A DNA stretch of 13,158 nt from UBA1206 sp045600105 (GCA_045600105.1 JAZRXG010000029.1:1-13158), one strand, 5' to 3'; counted from the stretch's first letter, positions 1 through 7,257 are shown. Notes: generated from the letters alone by a model not told the origin. Numbers and translations are program-made.

Positions 1-23
1 TCCTGTTAATATAATCCTGCTTC

Positions 24-81
24 TTTCTTTTTCTCTTCTTTGAAAAGAAGCAGAAAAAGAAACAAAAAGAGAAGAAACTTT
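24..81. repeat. Polypyrimidine/polypurine hairpin with mirror repeat
   Basis: Bases 24-40 (pyrimidine) pair with 45-62 (purine) as a 17-bp stem with one bulged C at 51 and a TGAA loop. A second purine tract at 64-77 is an exact mirror image of 44-58 apart from that bulge. Equivalently, 64-81 is the parallel complement of 28-45 over 18 bases. Such a mirror repeat could in principle fold as a purine-type triplex (H-DNA) or an RNA triplex. It is AT-rich with no T-tract on the plus strand, so it is a poor terminator in that direction. The low complexity raises the chance of coincidence. It may be a dispersed intergenic repeat or the 3' end of an upstream transcript. Confidence 0.5.
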
Positions 82-145
82 AGAAAGGAAAAATGTAGTC
101 ATCACACTTTGATTGAAAGTGGATAACTACATTATACGTGAATAT

Positions 146-1981
146 ATGACATCACAAAAATTCATCGGCACGTACCGCAACGTCCCCAACGGATACGGAT
201 ACGTTACCCTGAAAGGCGATGTCAACGAGAATCTGGTCGTCGTTTCTCCGTTCGCGGGTGCTTTCGACGGTGATACCGTTGAGGTCTCTGTACCGCAAAG
301 CGACTTGAAAACGAAGAACGGCTCTTCTCCGCGCAGATGCAGGATCATGGGCGTTGTCGAACGGGCAAGGTCGTTTATCGTCGGCGAATACACCGTGATC
401 GACCGCAAGGCCTACGTCATCCCCGACAGCTATATCCCTTTCCGCGTTCAGGTAAAACCCGTGACAAACGGGATAAAATGCGAAAACGGCGACAAGGTTG
501 CCGCTGTCATTCTCAAATACAAAGCCATTTCCGCTCTCCGTGTCGCGATAGTCGAGAATTTCGGCAGAAACGACACGTTCGGCGCAAATATAAAAGCGTG
601 CCTTTACGGCACTTCCCTGCTTTCCCCGTTCGGAGAAAGCGCTGAAAAACAGATATCCACATTCCGCGAACCCGACATTTCCAAGATGCTCGCAAAGCGT
701 GTCGACCTTCGCGGAAAGACCGTCTTCACGTTTGCCGACTCGATCTTCGGCACCAGCACGTTCGCGTTCTCGCTTACCGACGAAGACGGCATCCGCAGCG
801 TCGGGCTTCACATACTCGACGTTGACGAACTCGTTCCGCGTTGTTCCCCTCTTGATAACGAGGCGTACGAACGCGGACGCACCGTACGAACGGAACGTGA
901 GGGATACCCGATGTTCCCGCGTTCGTTCACCACGTCCTACGGTTCTTTTATCGAAAAGCACGCGTCTCCCGCCGTTTCGGTGTTCGTTTCGTTCGATACG
1001 GACGGCAACGTTATGGCAACGGAGTTCTGTGAATCAGTCGTCGATCCCGTCCTTATGACGTCCGCGACGGATATCGACGCGCTGTTTTCCGGCAGCGACT
1101 CTTCGGCACTGCTTCCGCTCAGACAGAAATACGGCTCGGTTTTCGATCTCATCACTTCCCTCTACGACCTTTCCGGCGTCCTGCGCCATGCAAGGCTCAG
1201 CAAAGGCGGCGTTGATTTCGACGTTACCGAACGGACCTTCGGATTCGATTCCGACAAAAGGATACGTCATCTTTCGCTCGAAACCAAAAGCGATTCGTTC
1301 CTCATGGTGCACGAGCTGCTTATCGCCATCGGTACCGCTGCCGCCGAAAAGCTCCATTACAGCGGGGTCAGCTGCGTTTTCACCTCCCTTTCAGAGGAGC
1401 CTTATGACATCGTCACGGGCGTTCCGTCAAACAAGGTGCTTCTTCCCGAATCGGATTACATGACTCCGGGATACACCAAGCGCGAGGCTTCCGCCGTCAA
1501 AGGTACGGGATTTGAAAAATACAGTTACGTCGGTATTTCGGATGAATGCAGCACGCCCGATCTGACGTTCACACCGCGTTCACATTTTGTTTATTGTTCC
1601 GACATATATATCGACTTCTTCCACCCTGTCGACAGATATTCTTCAATCGTCAACCTCAGAGCGATCAAGTCGTATATCAATGACAACGCCTTTGACATCA
1701 GACAGTACGCCAAATCGACCGATAACGAGATAGTTGCCGGTCTTGCCGAAAGGCGTGTGAAAAAGCTGATGACCATCGGCTATCTCGAAGAGAATGTCGG
1801 AAAGATTTTCAGCGCCGTAGTTATCAAGCATATTTCCGGCGGTTTCCGCGTGATACTCGACTGCGGCATCATCGGTTTCGTTCCTTGCTTATCCGCCCCG
1901 CCTTCATTGGGCAAAACGGTCAGAGTCACCGTCAGCGAAGCCGACTACTCTACCGGAAGGATCGTTCTGGATCTCGTTTGA
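146..1981 (+). CDS. RNase R/II-family protein with degenerate RNB active site
   Basis: The 611-residue protein has the layout of RNase II/R exoribonucleases, which degrade RNA 3' to 5'. From the ATG at 146 it shows an OB/cold-shock-like N-terminus (about 5-60, NVPNGYGYV), a second OB-like segment (about 65-140), the RNB core (about 180-530) and a C-terminal S1-like domain (about 550-611, ending GRIVLDLV). Anchoring on RVDLR (185-189), the four catalytic Asp positions of RNase II (201, 207, 209, 210) align with A197, T203, T205 and F206. The catalytic Arg position in the SPIRRY-like segment is D496 (HPVDRY). Fold residues such as PMFPR and LDNEAYERG persist, so an RNA-binding or structural role without catalysis is inferred. 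The start is uncertain: no good Shine-Dalgarno precedes ATG 146, in-frame TTG 113 or GTG 119. An AGAAAGGA at 82-89 serves only an ATG-TAG start-stop at 93-98. The reading frame is intact to TGA at 1979-1981. Confidence 0.85.
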   Translation: MTSQKFIGTYRNVPNGYGYVTLKGDVNENLVVVSPFAGAFDGDTVEVSVPQSDLKTKNGSSPRRCRIMGVVERARSFIVGEYTVIDRKAYVIPDSYIPFRVQVKPVTNGIKCENGDKVAAVILKYKAISALRVAIVENFGRNDTFGANIKACLYGTSLLSPFGESAEKQISTFREPDISKMLAKRVDLRGKTVFTFADSIFGTSTFAFSLTDEDGIRSVGLHILDVDELVPRCSPLDNEAYERGRTVRTEREGYPMFPRSFTTSYGSFIEKHASPAVSVFVSFDTDGNVMATEFCESVVDPVLMTSATDIDALFSGSDSSALLPLRQKYGSVFDLITSLYDLSGVLRHARLSKGGVDFDVTERTFGFDSDKRIRHLSLETKSDSFLMVHELLIAIGTAAAEKLHYSGVSCVFTSLSEEPYDIVTGVPSNKVLLPESDYMTPGYTKREASAVKGTGFEKYSYVGISDECSTPDLTFTPRSHFVYCSDIYIDFFHPVDRYSSIVNLRAIKSYINDNAFDIRQYAKSTDNEIVAGLAERRVKKLMTIGYLEENVGKIFSAVVIKHISGGFRVILDCGIIGFVPCLSAPPSLGKTVRVTVSEADYSTGRIVLDLV

Positions 1982-1982
1982 A

Positions 1983-1998
1983 TGTTTCACGTGAAACA
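1983..1998. other. parS: parS centromere site 1
   Basis: TGTTTCACGTGAAACA matches the chromosomal parS consensus recognised by ParB/Spo0J in Bacillota and many other bacteria. It is the core of a 22-bp perfect palindrome (1980-2001) that starts inside the stop codon of the RNase-like gene and lies 36 bases before the lipoprotein start codon. ParB loads here, slides along the DNA as a CTP-dependent clamp and recruits SMC/condensin and ParA. The match is seen directly; the segregation function is known for this motif. No parA or parB gene is in the window. Confidence 0.93.
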
Positions 1999-2021
1999 TT
2001 CGCAAAGCACACAAATCTGTT

Positions 2022-2027
2022 AGGAGG
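2022..2027 (+). promoter_or_regulatory. Shine-Dalgarno deciding a GTG start
   Basis: A perfect AGGAGG lies 7 bases before GTG 2035, the first in-frame codon followed by a lipoprotein signal peptide. This sets the start of the solute-binding protein gene at a non-ATG codon, although the frame stays open upstream to at least 1885. Confidence 0.85.
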
Positions 2028-2034
2028 AATTGAA

Positions 2035-3483
2035 GTGCGAAAGATCAAAAAAGCCATATCGGTAATGCTTCTTGCCGCGTCACTCGCAATGGCCTCCTGT
2101 GCCGGTAGGACTGACGCGTCACACAGCGCCGACGCGTTCTCGCGTCCCGAAGACAGCGAAACGGTAAATTCGGTCAAATATGAGCAGCTTTCCGCCGGAG
2201 AGCTCCTTTCCGAGCTTCCTGATGTCAATTACGGCGGTTATCGCTTCGTAATAATGTCAACGGAAGCCGGCAGGTTCGCTTCTGCCGAAAATCACGCCGG
2301 CATCGTCAATCCGATGATCGAGAAGCGCAACGAGGAGATCCAGCGCAAATATAATGTTTCAATTGTCGAGACAGTCGCAAGCGAGACAAAAATGATCGAC
2401 AAGCTTCGTGCGTCTTATCTTGCGGGAACGCAGTACGCCGATCTCGTTTCCCTTTCGGCTGATACCGCTTCCATGCTCGCAGCCGAAGGCTGTCTGATGA
2501 ATCTGTATTCGGTACCCTATTTCAATTATAATAACGGTTATTCTGATCCCGACGTGATCAGCAGATCGACCGCAAAAAACGAAATGTATGTTCTGTATGA
2601 CCCGGCGTCTCTGTATTTTGACGGTTATGAGTGTGCACTGGTCAATCTTTCCCTTCTTCCCCGCGGCGCAAAGCAGGAACTGATTAATCACGTCAACAGC
2701 GGCACCTGGACTTGGGATATATTGCTTCAGTACGCCGAAAGTGCCTGCACAACGCTTGAAAAGCGCTCTCCGGACTACGCAAACGATATTTTCGGCTATG
2801 CGTCCTATGAAGATATAGACGTTCTCAAGCAGATAATGTTCGTCGGCGGCGGATACAGCTTTTTCGGCGACGTTTGCCATAAGAATTTCGAATATACCAT
2901 CGATCCTGCCGTTGCGGATGAAGCGGCGGCACGTATCAAGGGATATATGGACAGCAAATCACATCTCGGTTTCTACGGTAAAGAAGGTTCGGATATCTTC
3001 ACTTCCGGCAGATGCGCCTTCATGATTGCCCCGCTGAACTATCTTGTTGCCCTTAATGACGTTAATTTTGATTGGATCGTACTTCCCTATCCCAAATTCA
3101 ACGCGGACCAGGAATATCTTACCTGCATTTCCAAAATGGCGTACGGTATCTCCGTACCCGAAAATCAAAAAAATTCGATAAGAACAGGCGATATTCTCCG
3201 CGCGATCCGTGCTTCGAGCAGTGTCGGATACGATAACGCCATTCTTTCAAACTATACGACGTTCTACCTTCGTGACAACGATTCGGCGGTTATGCTCGGA
3301 AAAGTGCTTCAGACCAAGCCCGTTACCGACGTAATGCTGCTTTTCTGCGAAGGAAACTCAAATTTCGCCAATGTTTCACGTGAAACATTGCTTGAAGCGA
3401 TCGATTCAGGCAAAGAATTTGAATATCTTTTCAAGCTCAACGCACAATCAGTCGAAAGACTCAATACAAACGGCTTAAAATAA
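2035..3483 (+). CDS. Extracellular solute-binding lipoprotein
   Basis: This 482-residue protein resembles ABC importer substrate-binding proteins of the sugar-binding (family 1-like) type, placed outside the membrane by a lipid anchor. It starts RKIKK, then a hydrophobic stretch (7-20) ending MASC, with C22 the likely lipidated cysteine. The body has features typical of the group: YGGYRFVIMS early in the first lobe, a segment around NPMIEKRNEEIQRKYNV, the aromatic TWTWD, and DIFTSGRCAFMIAPL in the second half. GTG was chosen because AGGAGG sits 7 bases upstream and the signal peptide begins there. The upstream extension of the frame overlaps the preceding gene and is not credible. No permease or ATPase gene is adjacent, so the ligand is unknown; an orphan or remotely paired binding protein is possible. 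Residues 446-452 (NVSRETL) are encoded by an internal parS site. It ends 27 bases before pgk. Confidence 0.87.
   Translation: MRKIKKAISVMLLAASLAMASCAGRTDASHSADAFSRPEDSETVNSVKYEQLSAGELLSELPDVNYGGYRFVIMSTEAGRFASAENHAGIVNPMIEKRNEEIQRKYNVSIVETVASETKMIDKLRASYLAGTQYADLVSLSADTASMLAAEGCLMNLYSVPYFNYNNGYSDPDVISRSTAKNEMYVLYDPASLYFDGYECALVNLSLLPRGAKQELINHVNSGTWTWDILLQYAESACTTLEKRSPDYANDIFGYASYEDIDVLKQIMFVGGGYSFFGDVCHKNFEYTIDPAVADEAAARIKGYMDSKSHLGFYGKEGSDIFTSGRCAFMIAPLNYLVALNDVNFDWIVLPYPKFNADQEYLTCISKMAYGISVPENQKNSIRTGDILRAIRASSSVGYDNAILSNYTTFYLRDNDSAVMLGKVLQTKPVTDVMLLFCEGNSNFANVSRETLLEAIDSGKEFEYLFKLNAQSVERLNTNGLK
3372..3387. other. parS: parS centromere site 2, inside a coding sequence
   Basis: A second exact TGTTTCACGTGAAACA lies in the lipoprotein gene, within a 22-bp perfect palindrome (3369-3390). 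It is 1389 bases from site 1, an exact multiple of three, and is read in frame as N-V-S-R-E-T. Two identical 16-bp consensus sites this close are very unlikely by chance and support an origin-proximal ParB loading region. Confidence 0.93.
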
Positions 3484-3510
3484 CAAAATTTTATATATGA
3501 GGTGTTAAAA

Positions 3511-4824
3511 ATGCTCAACAAAAAATCCGTCAGCGATATCGAAGTCGCCGGCAAAAAAGTTCTCGTAAGATGCGATTTCAACGTACCTGTAAAGGACGGC
3601 GTCATCACATCCGACAAACGTATCGTCGAAGCTCTTCCCACCATCAAGTATCTCAAAGAGCACGGCGCAAAAATCATTCTCTGCTCTCATTTCGGCAAGC
3701 CTCACAACGTGTTTGACGCCAAACTCAAGCTCAACAAGAAAGAAATTGCCGCAATCGACGCTCTTCCCGAGGAAGAAAAAGCAGCAGCAGAAGCAGCAGC
3801 CATCGAAAAGGCCAAAAAAGACGTCAAGAAATACTCTCTTGCAATCGTAGCTGACAAGCTCAACGAGCTTCTCGGCGGCGGAGTCGTATTTGCAAATGAT
3901 ACCGTCGGCGAAGACGCCATCGCAAAGACCGCTGATATGAAAGACGGCGACATCGTTCTTCTCGAAAATACCAGATTTTCCGCTCTTGAAGAGAAAAACG
4001 ACCCCGAATTCTCCAAAAAGCTCGCTTCTCTCGCTGAAATCTTCGTAAACGACGCTTTCGGAACCGCTCACAGAGCACACGCTTCCACCGCGGGTGTTGT
4101 TATGCACGCCGGTCTTCCCGCAGCCTGCGGCTTCCTTATTCAGAAAGAAATCGATGTTATGGGCAAAGCCCTCGATAACCCCGACAGACCTTTCGTTGCC
4201 ATCCTCGGCGGCGCAAAAGTTTCCGACAAGCTCAATGTTATCAACAATCTTCTTGGCAAAGTTGATACTCTTATCATCGGCGGCGGCATGGCTTATACCT
4301 TCCTCGCAGCTAAAGGCTACGGCGTAGGCGACTCTCTCCTCGACGTTGAAAAGATCGAATACTGCGGCAATATGATCAAGCTTGCCGAAGAAAAGGGCGT
4401 CAAGCTCCTTCTTCCCGTTGATACCGCTATCGCGGCTTCCTTCCCGAACCCCATCGACGCCCCCATCGACATCGAAATCGTTGACGCCGATAAGATCCCC
4501 GCAGGCAAGCAGGGACTTGATATCGGCCCCAAGACCATGGAACTCTACGCTGACGCCGTTAAGAACGCGAAAACCGTCGTTTGGAACGGTCCTATGGGCG
4601 TATTTGAGAACCCCGTTCTCGCAAAAGGCACCATCGCGGTCGCTGAAGCTCTCGCTGATTCCGAGGCTATCACCATCGTCGGCGGCGGCGACTCCGCGGC
4701 AGCCTGCGAACAGCTCGGCTTCGCTCCCAGGATCACCCACATTTCCACCGGCGGCGGCGCTTCTCTCGAATTCCTTGAAGGCAAGGAACTCCCGGGCATC
4801 GTATGCCTTTCCGACAAAGACTAA
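3511..4824 (+). CDS. pgk: Phosphoglycerate kinase
   Basis: Phosphoglycerate kinase transfers a phosphate from 1,3-bisphosphoglycerate to ADP in cytosolic glycolysis. Diagnostic segments are RCDFNVP (20-26, substrate binding), SHFGKP (58-63), LLENTRF, FVNDAFGTAHRAHAS, GGAKVSDKLNVI (nucleotide side), NGPMGVFE and GGGDSAAA near the C-terminus. The product is 437 residues, longer than the usual 390-415. The excess is a charged, Ala/Glu/Lys-rich, probably helical insertion at about 64-105, between SHFGKP and KYSLAIVADKL. ATG 3511 is preferred because GAGGTG (3499-3504) lies 6 bases upstream; the in-frame GTG 3502 overlaps that site. Only 27 bases separate it from the lipoprotein gene, with no clear promoter there, so transcription may come from upstream. 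tpiA follows after 96 bases. Heavy use of C-ending codons suggests high expression. Confidence 0.98.
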   Translation: MLNKKSVSDIEVAGKKVLVRCDFNVPVKDGVITSDKRIVEALPTIKYLKEHGAKIILCSHFGKPHNVFDAKLKLNKKEIAAIDALPEEEKAAAEAAAIEKAKKDVKKYSLAIVADKLNELLGGGVVFANDTVGEDAIAKTADMKDGDIVLLENTRFSALEEKNDPEFSKKLASLAEIFVNDAFGTAHRAHASTAGVVMHAGLPAACGFLIQKEIDVMGKALDNPDRPFVAILGGAKVSDKLNVINNLLGKVDTLIIGGGMAYTFLAAKGYGVGDSLLDVEKIEYCGNMIKLAEEKGVKLLLPVDTAIAASFPNPIDAPIDIEIVDADKIPAGKQGLDIGPKTMELYADAVKNAKTVVWNGPMGVFENPVLAKGTIAVAEALADSEAITIVGGGDSAAACEQLGFAPRITHISTGGGASLEFLEGKELPGIVCLSDKD

Positions 4825-4840
4825 AAAGTGTTGTTAAATA

Positions 4841-4871
4841 GTTTATGGGGCGGCAATGCTGCCTCATAAAC
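4841..4871 (+). other. Hairpin between pgk and tpiA
   Basis: GTTTATGGGGCGGC pairs with GCTGCCTCATAAAC around an AAT loop, about 14 bp with two G-U wobbles. No T-tract follows (ATATTTCAC), so it is more likely an mRNA-stabilising or processing hairpin, or a leaky attenuator within the pgk-tpiA transcript, than an efficient terminator. A smaller AT-only inverted repeat (4882-4900, TCAAATTT/AAATTTGA) lies between it and the tpiA ribosome binding site AGGAG at 4907-4911. Confidence 0.6.
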
Positions 4872-4920
4872 ATATTTCACTTCAAATTTATCAAATTTGA
4901 CTTAAAAGGAGAAAATAATC

Positions 4921-5694
4921 ATGCCTCTCGCTACCAGAAGAACAGTTATCGCGGGTAACTGGAAAATGAATAAGACCCCGAAAGAAGCAGTTGAACTCAT
5001 CAACGCCATCAAAGCCGAGATCGCAGGCAAACCTACCGACAAATGCGACGTGGTCTGCTGCGTACCTTACGTTGACCTTGCTGTTGCAGTTGAAGCCGCA
5101 AAGGGAAGTGTCATCAAGATCGGCGCCGAAAACGTTCACTGGGCTGAATCCGGCGCTTTCACCGGCGAAATTTCCGCTTCCATGCTCAAAGAAATCGGCG
5201 TTGAATACGTCATCATCGGACACTCCGAAAGAAGACAGTACTTCGGCGAGACCGACCTCACCGTCAACAGCCGCGTCAAGACCGCTCTTGCCGCTGGTCT
5301 CAAAGTCATCCTCTGCGTGGGCGAGCTTCTTGCCGAAAGAGAGCAGGGAATCACTGCCGAGGTAGTTTCCAAGCAGACCAAGATCGACCTCATGGGCGTT
5401 GACGCCGAGCAGATGAAGAACGTCATCATCGCTTACGAACCCGTCTGGGCGATCGGTACCGGCAAGACCGCTACCGCCGATCAGGCTGACGAAGTCTGCC
5501 TCATCATCCGTGACGTACTCAAATCTCTATACAGCCCCAGAACCGCTCAGTCCACCACCATCCAGTACGGTGGCTCGATGAACGCGAAGAACGCTGCCGA
5601 GCTCCTTTCCAAGACCAACGTAGACGGCGGCCTCATCGGCGGCGCTTCTCTCAAGGCTCCCGATTTCGCCACCATCATCGCCGCGGCTCAGTAA
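4921..5694 (+). CDS. tpiA: Triosephosphate isomerase
   Basis: Triosephosphate isomerase interconverts dihydroxyacetone phosphate and glyceraldehyde 3-phosphate. The 257-residue length is normal for the TIM-barrel enzyme. Visible active-site elements are AGNWKMN with N13 and K15, IIGHSERR with electrophile H101, AYEPVWAIGTG with catalytic base E173 followed by mobile loop 6 (about 174-184), and the phosphate-gripping QYGGSM (215-220) and GGLIGGASL (236-244). ATG 4921 is preceded by AAAAGGAG with suitable spacing. It follows pgk in the same direction, the usual glycolytic pairing; no gpmI or eno gene follows. Nothing is degenerate in the active site. Confidence 0.98.
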   Translation: MPLATRRTVIAGNWKMNKTPKEAVELINAIKAEIAGKPTDKCDVVCCVPYVDLAVAVEAAKGSVIKIGAENVHWAESGAFTGEISASMLKEIGVEYVIIGHSERRQYFGETDLTVNSRVKTALAAGLKVILCVGELLAEREQGITAEVVSKQTKIDLMGVDAEQMKNVIIAYEPVWAIGTGKTATADQADEVCLIIRDVLKSLYSPRTAQSTTIQYGGSMNAKNAAELLSKTNVDGGLIGGASLKAPDFATIIAAAQ

Positions 5695-5730
5695 GTTTTC
5701 CACATAAGCCAAATAACCGGATATAAACCA

Positions 5731-5763
5731 AAACAGCTTATCCGCGAGGGTAGGCTGTTTGTT
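5731..5763 (+). terminator. Likely intrinsic terminator of tpiA
   Basis: AAACAGCTTATCC pairs with GGGTAGGCTGTTT around a GCGA loop (13 bp including two G-U pairs), followed by GTTTACAT. It lies 36 bases after the tpiA stop codon. The T-tract is short, so termination may be completed by the next hairpin downstream. Confidence 0.65.
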
Positions 5764-5788
5764 TACATATCTAATTATATATAAAAAT

Positions 5789-5824
5789 AAATATCCTTTG
5801 GCAATAAAGTCAAAGGATATTTTT
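5789..5824. terminator. Bidirectional terminator between convergent genes
   Basis: AAATATCCTTTG (5789-5800) is exactly complementary to CAAAGGATATTT (5811-5822), with a 10-base loop and T's continuing to 5824. On the minus strand the same stem is followed by ATTTATTTTTAT. It begins 5 bases beyond the stop codon of the minus-strand gene and also faces tpiA, so it can stop transcripts on both strands. Confidence 0.75.
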
Positions 5825-5829
5825 GCTGT

Positions 5830-7188
5830 CTATCGTATAACGTTCGTGAGGTTCATGTCGCAGACGAAGTAGATCACGTAGTCCACGTTGTCGTAATTGC
5901 TTTCGTTGTACTCAAAGTCCCAAAGAGGTCTGTAATACGAGTTGGCGGCGCGTTCGGCGAGCCAGTCGAAAAGCATTATCGAATAGCTGTCGCGCATCAT
6001 CAGATAACTCGGTTTGTTCCCCGAATCACTGTTGCGGAACTCCATATAATTGGTGCAGTCGTCGTTTATCTGCGTGTATTCTTCACTCTTGTACTTGGGA
6101 AGGTTGACCGGTGTGTCGAACGTGATGTGCGAGAAGGTGGATTCGACCTCGAACAGGTCGATGTTCATGCCGAGATCGTAGTAAAGGTCGCCCGCTTTGC
6201 GGAACTCGTTCGCAAAGCCGAACTCGGAGATATCGCGGGGAGAAGAATCGAAGCCGTCAGCGGCAAATAGTTTACATAATTCGACGTAAGCCCAGTACGC
6301 GGAATACTCGGTCCAGTGGGAATCGGTGTGATGGTACATCTCAAAGCCGTCGTTCATGTGCTCCTTCAGTATGTCGCCCATGTTGATGACGGTGACGCCC
6401 GCGTCGGTGAGAGCGGCGGCGACTTCGTCACGCAGACAGACGGTCCCTTTGACGATGCTTTCGGGCATTGCTTCGGAATAGAGCTCATTGGGGTTGGGGA
6501 TGAGGACGTAGACGAGCTTTTTGCCTTTTGCCGCAAGAGATTTCGCGCGTCCGCCGACCGTTTCGTTTATGCGCTTGACCGAGCGCGACGAAAGCTTATT
6601 GCTATTTGTATACTGATCGCCGGTGTTGTTGAAGAACAGCCAGCCGTCAGACCCGACCCACACCCACGACGCGACGTCGAGCCCGTCATTGCAGGTATAT
6701 TTGAGTCTTTCTTCTGCCGCGTCGGAGACCTGTTTGCCCTCGTTCACGGCGTAAACGCCGACGGGCAGCGGGGAATCGGCCTTGCGGAGGATATGCTCGA
6801 TGATGAACGTTCCGTGATCGCTGTTTGCGTATCCGAGTATCCTGTCGCCTTCGGCATAATAGACTTTTGCGCCCTCTTCGCACGTTCCGGCGATTATGAT
6901 GCGTCCGTCTTCGACCGTCTTGACCTCCGCGACAACGGGGGATGCGGTCTTTTCGCCGTCCGCGTAAGCGGCTTTGAGCGACGTCATATCGGTGTAGACG
7001 ACCTCGGGCTCGGACGGCTCCTCGCTCACTTCGGGGGCAGAGCTTTCTTCTTCAGTCAAAGACTCTCCCGTGCTTTCGGCGGCGCTGACGTCGGCAGGCG
7101 ATGACGACGTTTTTTCGTTATCGACGTTTTCGGCGCACGACACGGTGAACAAAATTACAAAAATTAACAAAAATGCGATTTTTTTCAT
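5830..7188 (-). CDS. Lipoprotein with AlgJ/AlgX-like SGNH acyltransferase domain
   Basis: The 452-residue protein has a lipoprotein signal (hydrophobic 4-16, then VSC with C18) and a Ser/Glu/Pro-rich flexible linker (about 26-63). A beta-rich Ig-like segment follows (about 85-165; GTCEEGAKVYY, SDHGTF). The C-terminal domain resembles AlgJ/AlgX polysaccharide O-acetyltransferases of the SGNH fold. It has GSDGWLFF (179-186), the strand LVYVLIPNPNELY, the catalytic D-x-H-W pair as D289-S-H291-W292 (HHTDSHWTEYSAYW), and MMRDSYS (397-403), where S401 is the likely nucleophile. A surface enzyme adding or removing acyl groups on a glycan is inferred. No MBOAT acyl donor partner is in the window, so esterase activity is also possible. 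The ATG has GGCGGA just upstream and its own promoter, and it is divergent from the glycosyltransferase operon. Confidence 0.8.
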   Translation of the reverse strand: MKKIAFLLIFVILFTVSCAENVDNEKTSSSPADVSAAESTGESLTEEESSAPEVSEEPSEPEVVYTDMTSLKAAYADGEKTASPVVAEVKTVEDGRIIIAGTCEEGAKVYYAEGDRILGYANSDHGTFIIEHILRKADSPLPVGVYAVNEGKQVSDAAEERLKYTCNDGLDVASWVWVGSDGWLFFNNTGDQYTNSNKLSSRSVKRINETVGGRAKSLAAKGKKLVYVLIPNPNELYSEAMPESIVKGTVCLRDEVAAALTDAGVTVINMGDILKEHMNDGFEMYHHTDSHWTEYSAYWAYVELCKLFAADGFDSSPRDISEFGFANEFRKAGDLYYDLGMNIDLFEVESTFSHITFDTPVNLPKYKSEEYTQINDDCTNYMEFRNSDSGNKPSYLMMRDSYSIMLFDWLAERAANSYYRPLWDFEYNESNYDNVDYVIYFVCDMNLTNVIR

Positions 7189-7221
7189 ACGTTTCCGCCT
7201 TTCATTTGCGTTTCTTTAATG

Positions 7222-7250
7222 AGTATATCACAAACTTTTCCGGATTTCAA
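7222..7250 (-). promoter_or_regulatory. Promoter of the SGNH lipoprotein gene
   Basis: On the minus strand, TTGAAA (complement of 7245-7250), a 17-base spacer and TATACT (complement of 7222-7227) form a sigma-A promoter with a TG extended -10. The expected start near 7215 leaves a leader of about 27 bases to the ATG at 7188. Confidence 0.8.
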
Positions 7251-7257
7251 GAAAAAG

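Noticed and set aside
152..961. 269-codon minus-strand frame opposite the RNase-like gene
   Set aside because: It is a shadow frame with low-complexity composition. The plus strand aligns along its length with the RNase R/II family.
1885..2034. Upstream extension of the solute-binding protein frame
   Set aside because: It overlaps the RNase-like gene, crosses parS site 1 and would bury the lipoprotein signal peptide. AGGAGG supports GTG 2035 instead.
3505..4740. Long open frame (411 codons) on the minus strand opposite pgk
   Set aside because: It is an exact shadow of a strongly biased, highly expressed gene. Its product has no recognisable domain, is compositionally odd and has no ribosome binding site support.
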